Source: Kiloniellales bacterium
Lineage (GTDB): Bacteria > Pseudomonadota > Alphaproteobacteria > Kiloniellales > JAKSDN01
Assembly (NCBI GenBank): GCA_022360075.1
Contig: JAKSDN010000241.1
Location: 1-10,526 of the forward strand
Length of the DNA: 10,526 nt
Direction of reading: 5' to 3'
Shown here: positions 5,871-10,526 of the stretch, in pieces
How the letters are laid out: each line of letters begins with the position of its first letter
How positions within the stretch are numbered: position 1 is the stretch's first letter
Notes under the pieces: generated by a model
The model's database searches: none
What the model was told of the DNA's origin: nothing
Seen by the model: only the letters and a program-made list of their open reading frames with translations
Program-made: the position numbers and the translations under genes

Positions 5871-6749
5871 CTAGAACGCCTCGGTCAACGCCGCCGGCAG
5901 CACGTCGTAGCCTTGCCGGGTGTTGGTGCCTTGCGTCTCGTCGCGCGGCGGCTGCGCGCAGAAGCCGAGGAGCGCGCGCTGCCGCTCCCCGAGACGGGCG
6001 TAGACCGCTGCCGGCAGTCCGGCCGTGATGTCGAAGCGCGGCTTGACCCACCATCGTTGCAGAGTGGCGACCAGGGCCCAGGCCTTCCGGTCGGTTCTGT
6101 TGGCCAGCGCGCCGTGCCACAGCCGGCTGTCCCAGAGCATCACGTCGCCGGCCTTGGCCGGCAGAGTGACGGGGTTCGGATAGTCGCGGTCGCTGTACGC
6201 GCCCGAGAGGTGCGAGCCCGGTACGACGGTCGTGCAGCCATTGGCCTCGTCGCGGTCGTCGAGCGCGACGGCGAGCTGCATCATCCAGGTGTTCGGCCCC
6301 GGCGCCGGCATCCAGGCGTCGATGTGCATGCGCAGCGGCCGCCCGCTCGCCCGCGCGATGTATTCGCCGAGGATATAGTTCGGCGCATCGGCCGGGATCG
6401 CCGGGTAGTAGGGATCGTTCAGCTTGGCCATCAGGATGCGCTCGATCGCGGGCGCGCTCAGCGGATCGAGGAAGCGGGCATCCTTGTTCTGAAGGTTGAA
6501 GACCTGCTTGTCGTCCGGCCGCAGCTCCGAGTAGCCCGGATAGTTGGCGTCGCCCAGCGCGTCGAGCTGCTGCGTGAGCAGCTTCCGCAGTTCGGCCACC
6601 CGATGCGGCGCGACGAAGTCCTCGATCTTGGTGTAGCCCTGCGTATCCAGCGCCGCGACATGGCTCTCGATCTCGGCACCGTCGAGCGGCCGATAGTCGG
6701 CGGCCGCCGCTTCGCAGCCAGCGCTCGCTGCGCCTGCTCGTGGCATCAT
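5871..6749 (-). CDS. PhyH-like Fe(II)/2-oxoglutarate-dependent dioxygenase
   Basis: 292 residues, typical of the phytanoyl-CoA dioxygenase family. The metal triad is visible as H142-x-D144 (MHIDAW) and distal His212 (LWHGAL), followed by Arg218/Arg221 as candidates for binding the 2-oxoglutarate carboxylate. The conserved stretch GCTTVVPGSHLSGA (171-184) and AGDVMLWDSRLWHGAL (200-215) complete the jelly-roll core. The start ATG at 6749 overlaps the WbqC-family stop in an ATGA junction; a second ATG follows immediately, so the start is uncertain by one codon. No signal peptide is seen; it acts in the cytoplasm. The family hydroxylates unactivated carbons on lipids, amino acids and secondary metabolites. 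Here the substrate could be a nonulosonate, another sugar, or the amino acid handled by the aminomutase and adenylation enzyme, and sequence alone does not decide. The stop is 59 bases before the aminomutase start. Confidence 0.87.
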   Translation of the reverse strand: MMPRAGAASAGCEAAAADYRPLDGAEIESHVAALDTQGYTKIEDFVAPHRVAELRKLLTQQLDALGDANYPGYSELRPDDKQVFNLQNKDARFLDPLSAPAIERILMAKLNDPYYPAIPADAPNYILGEYIARASGRPLRMHIDAWMPAPGPNTWMMQLAVALDDRDEANGCTTVVPGSHLSGAYSDRDYPNPVTLPAKAGDVMLWDSRLWHGALANRTDRKAWALVATLQRWWVKPRFDITAGLPAAVYARLGERQRALLGFCAQPPRDETQGTNTRQGYDVLPAALTEAF

Positions 6750-7432
6750 GCTCTCCCTTCGATAACGCCCGCGGGATCGGGCTCGTTCATCAGCAGGTCG
6801 ATCACGCCCATGTAAGGCTCGAAGCCGTCGTAGGCCTGGGCATGGACCGGGTGCGCGTAGTCCTGGTAACGCAGTTCGATGCCGGCCGCCTCGAACGCCG
6901 CCTCGTCGAGATAGTTGCGCCCGAGGGTTCCCGAGAGGTACTGCGTCGCGCCGAGGTGCCGGCAGAGGTTCAGGATCAGATCGCTCTTGCCGCCCTCGAC
7001 GCCGGACAGCGCGGAGGCGCGAAGGACCTCGGTCTCGATGCCGAGCAGGCGATTGAAGGCCGTCAGCATGTCGAAGCAGAGATCCGCCAGCCGGTCCCAG
7101 TCGCGTCCGAGGAAGCCTTCCATCAGCGGCATGACCTCGGCGAAGCGGGGCGCCTTGCGGTAGTGCATCTCGATCGCCCGCAAGTGCTTGCGGCGCCAAT
7201 CCACGCGGTTGTTGATCCGCAGATCCTTGAGCGGTGTCTCGTAAAGAACGCCCTTGGTCTCGACCGGCACCGTCAGCCAGGTCCAGCCGTCGGCGGTGCG
7301 GATCTTGTTACGGTTCTGGAAGCTCTGCTTTTGGAACTGCACCGTGTCGAGATAGACGAAGCGGTCGGCGCGCCGGATCTTGTCGAAGTAGCCGAGCCAG
7401 GGCAGGTAGGCCGGTTGGTGAATGCTCACCAC
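6746..7432 (-). CDS. WbqC-family protein
   Basis: 228 residues from GTG at 7432. The opening VVSIHQPAYLPWLGYFDKI is the hallmark of the WbqC family, whose members normally begin right at this motif. Family features continue with DRFVYLDTVQFQKQSFQNRN, the WTWLTVPV strand, DWRRKHLRAIEMHY, and the C-terminal TQYLSGTLGRNYLDEAAFEAAGI region. The frame stays open to a TTG at 7486, which has a GAGA ribosome-like site but would overlap the sulfotransferase by 26 bases and add 18 residues unlike the family; GTG at 7429 is equally possible. WbqC is named from an O-antigen cluster, and I know of no settled biochemistry. As I recall, the O antigen linked to that cluster (E. coli O121/Shigella dysenteriae 7) carries a glycyl-substituted amino sugar, which would fit the aminoacyl module downstream. 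The stop shares an ATGA junction with the oxygenase gene. Confidence 0.87.
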   Translation of the reverse strand: MVSIHQPAYLPWLGYFDKIRRADRFVYLDTVQFQKQSFQNRNKIRTADGWTWLTVPVETKGVLYETPLKDLRINNRVDWRRKHLRAIEMHYRKAPRFAEVMPLMEGFLGRDWDRLADLCFDMLTAFNRLLGIETEVLRASALSGVEGGKSDLILNLCRHLGATQYLSGTLGRNYLDEAAFEAAGIELRYQDYAHPVHAQAYDGFEPYMGVIDLLMNEPDPAGVIEGRA

Positions 7433-7460
7433 GCGGCCGGCAGAGGCCTCGCCCAGGGCG

Positions 7461-8360
7461 CTAGTGCGGGTAGCCGTAATCGCCAAGTCGTCTCTCGATG
7501 AGCGCGCCGGCGCGCCGATTGCAGTCGGCGTAGGCCTGACGGATGTGGGGCTCGGTCCGCGACCAGTCGAGTGTGCCGAGCCGCCGCCCGACCACTTGAG
7601 GCAGGCGTTGCTCGCCGCCGTTCGCCACGGTCATGCCGGCGTTCAACAGAGATCGCTTCCAAGCCGCCGGCCGCAGCTCTGCCCGCGTGGCGCCGTTGAC
7701 CGCGCGGCCGAGCCTGAGCGCGCTGTCGGACACGCGCGCGTTGACGCCGCGCGGCAGGGGCGGGGCCGCTGCGGACTCGAGCTTCAGGAAGCGGAGGACC
7801 TCGGCGGCGAAGTCGTCGGACGCGCGCTTGAGGTCTTCGTAGAGGAGGACCAGAACCCGCTCGCGGCCGAACAGCGCCTGGAAGCGCTCGACCATGCGGT
7901 CGTAGCGGCAGCGGCCCACCCCGATCATCCGCTCGACGAAGGCGTCGTGGCGCAGGCTGCCGCCGCCCTTGACGTGCAGGTGATAGAGCGAGCGGAAGAT
8001 GTCGGTCTGGGAGCGCAGGACCAGGATGATGCGCATCTCCGGGTTCAGGCGGTGCAGCTTCTCGGCTACGGTCAGGTCGTCGGTGGCTTCGGTGCCGGTG
8101 AAACGCTCGCTCGAGATCAAGAGCGGTTTCCGCGCCGGGTTGCGGGCCTGCTCGGCGGCGAAGAAGTCGCGCGCGGCCGGCTCGTCGAAGCTCTCCGGGT
8201 CGTCGAAGAAGCGCCAGCCCGAGCCCGAAGGCCGAAAGATGTGGGCGTCGAGGCCGGGGAACAGGTGGTTCTGCAGCAGGTTGGTGCCAGTGCGGTGGTA
8301 GCCGACGTGGGCAATGTCGGGGGCGGCAATGTCCGGGGCGGCGATGTCGGGTGCGGCCAT
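7461..8360 (-). CDS. PAPS-dependent sulfotransferase-family protein
   Basis: 299 residues. The N-terminal P-loop-like element HVGYHRTGTNLLQNHLF (18-34) corresponds to the 5'-phosphosulfate loop of sulfotransferases (usually GYxKTGTTxLQ; here Arg23 replaces Lys). SSERF (83-87) and VLRSQTDIFRSLYH (114-127) follow, the latter containing Arg116 and Ser124 in the positions that hold the 3'-phosphate of PAPS. The family moves sulfate from PAPS to hydroxyls, here most simply on a glycan or sugar precursor. The ATG at 8360 lies 13 bases after the synthase stop and has only a weak GCAGAG ribosome site. The first 17 residues are three copies of APDIA after the start, encoded by a 15-bp tandem repeat, and stand outside the recognised fold. 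The acceptor cannot be named. Some sulfotransferase-like proteins have lost the activity, and the Lys-to-Arg change leaves that open. Confidence 0.83.
   Translation of the reverse strand: MAAPDIAAPDIAAPDIAHVGYHRTGTNLLQNHLFPGLDAHIFRPSGSGWRFFDDPESFDEPAARDFFAAEQARNPARKPLLISSERFTGTEATDDLTVAEKLHRLNPEMRIILVLRSQTDIFRSLYHLHVKGGGSLRHDAFVERMIGVGRCRYDRMVERFQALFGRERVLVLLYEDLKRASDDFAAEVLRFLKLESAAAPPLPRGVNARVSDSALRLGRAVNGATRAELRPAAWKRSLLNAGMTVANGGEQRLPQVVGRRLGTLDWSRTEPHIRQAYADCNRRAGALIERRLGDYGYPH
8310..8354 (-). repeat. 15-bp in-frame tandem repeat, three units (APDIA x3)
   Basis: Three consecutive 15-base units encode Ala-Pro-Asp-Ile-Ala at residues 3-17 of the sulfotransferase-like protein. The units differ only at third codon positions (GCA/GCC, CCC/CCG, ATC/ATT). 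Because the unit is a multiple of three, slippage changes length by five residues without breaking the frame. Confidence 0.9.
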
Positions 8361-8373
8361 GACTCTGCGATGC

Positions 8374-9435
8374 TCAGTCGCCGAATTCGATGTCGCCGAG
8401 CTCGATGCCTTCGTTGCGCTGCTTCGCGACCCGGAGCTTCTGCCCGCTGATCAGCTCCCAGTGGGTGACGAAGCTGCCCCGGTCGGCGCGCTTGAAGCTC
8501 ACGCTCGCCTCGTCGAGCTTGGCGCCCGCGGGCAGATCGGCCCCCGCGACCACGCGCCGCCGCATGATCTTGCGGCTTTCCGCCTCGCCTTCCGAGGGCG
8601 CGATTTCGCCGCTGCCCAGCGCCTGCTCGGTGAAGCGGATGTCGCGGACCATCTGCGCCATCTCGTCGACGTCCATCGAGAACCAGTGGTCCGGGCCGGC
8701 CAGACCGTGGTCGAGGGTGAAATGCTTCTCGATGATCTTGGCGCCCAGGCCGACCGCCAAGGTCGAGGCAAGCGGGCCCTGGCTGTGGTCGGAGAAGCCC
8801 CAGACGATGTCGGGATAGAGGCCCGCTAGCCGCGGCACCTGACGTATGTTCAGGTACGCGGGATCGGTCGGGTAGAGCGAGACGCAGTGCAGCACCGCGA
8901 GCTGGTCGGTCAGCGGCCGCAGGGCCCGGATCACGCGGTCGACCTCGCCGAGATCGGCCATGCCCTTGGAGATGATCAGCGGCAGGCCGGTGGCGGCATA
9001 GCGCCTCAGGTTGACCAGATGGTCGAAGTCGTCGGAGCCGACCTTGATGCACTGCAGGCCCAGCGCGAGCATCATCTCCAGGTTCACCGGGTCCTGCACC
9101 GTCGTGAAGAAGAAGATCCCCTCCTCGGCGCAAAAGCGCATCAGCTCGGTCCACTCGTCGCGGCTGAACTCGAAGCGCTTGAACATCTCGAATTCGCTCT
9201 CGGTGACCTCGCGGCCCTGGCTGCGATAGGTGAAGGTCTTGGACTTGTCGGCGCAGAACTCCTCGGCCGAGAAGGTCTGGAACTTGATCGAGTCGCAGCC
9301 GATCTCGCGCGCGGCGCGCACCAGGTCCTTGGCGAGCTTGAGATCGCCGTTATGGTTCGCACCCGCCTCGGCGATGATGAAGGCCGGTTGCCCGGCGCCG
9401 ACCAGGCGCCCGCCAATCTTGATCGTCTTGTCCAT
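8374..9435 (-). CDS. neuB: NeuB-family nonulosonate (sialic/legionaminic-type) synthase
   Basis: 353 residues, standard length. It condenses phosphoenolpyruvate with an N-acyl six-carbon amino sugar to give a nine-carbon nonulosonic acid. The barrel carries FIIAEAGANHNGD (19-31), KFQTF (51-55), YPTDPAYLN (188-196), GFSDHSQG (213-220) and EKHFTLDHGLAGPDH (236-250); His217 and His238 correspond to the manganese ligands of meningococcal NeuB. From about residue 290 a C-terminal SAF/antifreeze-like domain follows (RRRVVAGADLPAG). The IAEAGANHNG form is nearer NeuB/LegI than the IAELSANH form of PseI, which contrasts with the PseF-like and Pse-methylase-like neighbours. The ATG at 9435 is two bases after the cytidylyltransferase stop (TAG-CG-ATG), so translation is probably coupled. 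Enzymes making the six-carbon precursor are not in the window and should lie upstream (right). Confidence 0.93.
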   Translation of the reverse strand: MDKTIKIGGRLVGAGQPAFIIAEAGANHNGDLKLAKDLVRAAREIGCDSIKFQTFSAEEFCADKSKTFTYRSQGREVTESEFEMFKRFEFSRDEWTELMRFCAEEGIFFFTTVQDPVNLEMMLALGLQCIKVGSDDFDHLVNLRRYAATGLPLIISKGMADLGEVDRVIRALRPLTDQLAVLHCVSLYPTDPAYLNIRQVPRLAGLYPDIVWGFSDHSQGPLASTLAVGLGAKIIEKHFTLDHGLAGPDHWFSMDVDEMAQMVRDIRFTEQALGSGEIAPSEGEAESRKIMRRRVVAGADLPAGAKLDEASVSFKRADRGSFVTHWELISGQKLRVAKQRNEGIELGDIEFGD

Positions 9436-9437
9436 CG

Positions 9438-10148
9438 CTAGACCGATTGCCGGATTGCCGGCGCTTCGTTCAGCCGGGCGTACTTGTACTCGAGCAGGGC
9501 CCAGTCCTCGGGCCGGTCGACGTCGGCGCAGTAGTCGTCCGGCACCAGGTAGGGCAGCAGCCGCGTCATGTCCTTGTGGCAGTCGTAGCGCACCGCGTCG
9601 TCCAGATCGAAGAAGTAGAACAGGCCGGCATCGGTGACGGCCTCGGGCAAGTCCTGCGAGTTGATCCGCACCATCTCGGGAAACAGCGGCTTCACGTGGC
9701 CGTCCGGCTTGTAGACCAGAGCCCAGTGCGGCGGGCTGGAGAAGTGCTCGCAGGCCATCAGCAGCTCGGGGCGCTGGCTCTCGAACACGCGAAAGGCGTC
9801 GCGGTAGATCGCTTCCGGCACCAGCGCGGCGGTCGCGAGGACGAAGAGCACGTCGCGGTCGCCGCCATTGGCCTCGGCATAGCGCGGAATGTCGCGGCGC
9901 ATGAGATCGGTGAAGCCCGGCGCATCGGCCGCCAGGGCCGGGTCCCTCGGCGCCAGGCAGACGGCGCCGTAGGCTTCGGCGACCGCGGCGATCTCCGGAT
10001 CGTCGGTCGAGACATGGACCTGCGACAGGAACTCGAGCCGACGCAGAGTCTCGATCACGTGTCCGATCACCGGCTTGCCGCCGAGCTTGCGGATGTTCTT
10101 GCGCGGCACGCGCTTGGAGCCGCCGCGGGCCGGGATGTAGGCGAACAA
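9438..10148 (-). CDS. pseF: CMP-nonulosonate cytidylyltransferase (PseF/NeuA family)
   Basis: 236 residues from TTG at 10148. It activates the nonulosonic acid with CTP to the CMP-sugar used by glycosyltransferases. The nucleotide loop IPARGGSKRVPRKN (5-18) is complete, then VSTDDPEI (46-53), LATAALV (104-110), INSQDLPEAVTDAGLFYF (162-179) and the late acidic ADVDRPEDW (208-216), a probable magnesium site. The QDL...DAGxFY block is more like PseF than classical NeuA. Start choice: the protein must begin at or before AYIPARGG; the in-frame extension to 10304 lies inside the methyltransferase and reads as an arginine-rich shadow. TTG is the only start codon near the motif, with GGGGAG eight bases before it. 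The gap to the methyltransferase stop is 23 bases, and the synthase follows after two bases. Confidence 0.9.
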   Translation of the reverse strand: MFAYIPARGGSKRVPRKNIRKLGGKPVIGHVIETLRRLEFLSQVHVSTDDPEIAAVAEAYGAVCLAPRDPALAADAPGFTDLMRRDIPRYAEANGGDRDVLFVLATAALVPEAIYRDAFRVFESQRPELLMACEHFSSPPHWALVYKPDGHVKPLFPEMVRINSQDLPEAVTDAGLFYFFDLDDAVRYDCHKDMTRLLPYLVPDDYCADVDRPEDWALLEYKYARLNEAPAIRQSV

Positions 10149-10171
10149 GGCTTCGGCTCCCCGGCGCCGCT

Positions 10172-10526
10172 CTACCCGGCCTTGCGCAGCAGGAAGCCCT
10201 TGTCGACCGTCCCCGGCTCGTCGCGGCAGGCGACGCTCTCCTCGCGCTCGGAGCGCAGATCGGCATGGCGGTCGAGGAACAGTTTGGCGTAGTCGGCCTT
10301 CCACAGGAGCTGCGCCTGGCCGCGATAGGGGATCTCGGTGAGCTCCGGCGCGAAGTACTCGAAGCCCCAGATCCAGGCGCGCGTCACGCGGTGCATCTCG
10401 TCCATCACCTTGCCGAGGTCGCCGGGCGCGATGTGGATCAGCACGTTGTTGGTGAAGACCAAGTCGAAGAAGCCGTCCTTGAAGGGGATGTCGAAGGCCG
10501 AGCCCTCGACGATGTCCGCCTCGGGC
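10172..10526 (-). CDS. SAM-dependent methyltransferase, pseudaminate-cluster type, N-terminus outside window
   Basis: The last 117 residues are visible; the frame continues to the right edge without a start that fits. The visible part opens with EADIVEGSAFDIPFKDGFFDLVFTNNVLIHIAP in pieces: FDIPFKDGFFDLV is the acidic/post-II motif region and NNVLIHI the motif III strand of class I methyltransferases. Beyond it, FEYFAPELTEIPYRGQ and LLWKADYAKLFL resemble the C-terminus of the 'pseudaminic acid biosynthesis-associated methylase' family, in which EYY-P...YRG...L-K-D-F recurs. The role of that family is not firmly established; by context it methylates a nonulosonate or an intermediate. An internal ATG near 10462 is not the start because the motif region precedes it. 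It ends 23 bases before the cytidylyltransferase start. Confidence 0.85.
   Translation of the reverse strand, partial: PEADIVEGSAFDIPFKDGFFDLVFTNNVLIHIAPGDLGKVMDEMHRVTRAWIWGFEYFAPELTEIPYRGQAQLLWKADYAKLFLDRHADLRSEREESVACRDEPGTVDKGFLLRKAG

Noticed and set aside
3874..5874. 666-codon plus-strand reading frame antisense to the acyltransferase and aminomutase
   Set aside because: It spans two well-supported minus-strand genes and their spacer, has no recognisable motif, and its Ala/Arg/Val/Leu-rich composition is what a GC-rich antisense shadow gives.
5844..6815. 323-codon plus-strand frame antisense to the oxygenase
   Set aside because: Shadow of the minus-strand gene that carries the HxD...H metal triad; no motif on the plus strand.
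8310..8360. CRISPR-like or regulatory repeat array
   Set aside because: The units are 15 bases, directly adjacent without spacers, and in frame within a coding sequence.
9436..10266. N-terminal extension of the NeuB-family synthase frame
   Set aside because: The extension overlaps the whole cytidylyltransferase and reads as low-complexity arginine-rich sequence; the synthase family begins at the ATG at 9435.
10149..10304. Upstream ATG start for the cytidylyltransferase
   Set aside because: The 52 extra residues lie inside the methyltransferase gene and do not resemble the family, which starts at the IPARGGSKR loop.

Overview
The window is GC-rich (about two thirds G+C) bacterial DNA. Every gene I can support lies on the minus strand, so transcription runs from the right edge to the left edge. 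Gene density, short spacers, stop/start overlaps and frequent GTG/TTG starts fit a surface-glycan locus of a GC-rich proteobacterium. Two palindromic intergenic repeats with ends like those common in alphaproteobacteria hint at that class, possibly a Rhodospirillales relative. This taxonomic call is weak.

Right part (10526 to about 8374), nonulosonic acid module: the C-terminal part of a pseudaminate-cluster type SAM methyltransferase (cut by the window edge), a PseF-like CMP-nonulosonate cytidylyltransferase with a TTG start, and a NeuB-family nonulosonate synthase with a C-terminal SAF domain. These would make and activate a sialic-acid-like sugar.

Middle part (8360 to 5871), decoration module: a PAPS-dependent sulfotransferase-like protein whose N-terminus carries a three-unit 15-bp tandem repeat, a WbqC-family protein, and a phytanoyl-CoA dioxygenase-like Fe(II)/2-oxoglutarate oxygenase.

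Left-middle part (5811 to 1529), aminoacyl module: a lysine 2,3-aminomutase-family radical SAM/PLP enzyme (KamA-like), an AAC(3)-fold N-acyltransferase, a stand-alone NRPS-type adenylation enzyme and a discrete carrier protein. A 372-base gap with two intergenic repeats and a possible promoter separates the acyltransferase from the adenylation enzyme. The inferred logic is that the aminomutase makes a beta-amino acid, the adenylation enzyme loads it on the carrier, and the AAC(3)-fold protein (perhaps with WbqC) moves it to an amino sugar. No single family establishes this; it rests on the combination.

Left edge (1501 to 1): a long minus-strand reading frame of at least 500 codons runs off the window. 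It looks like a GT-B type surface-polysaccharide transferase. The long plus-strand reading frames across the window are shadows of these genes.
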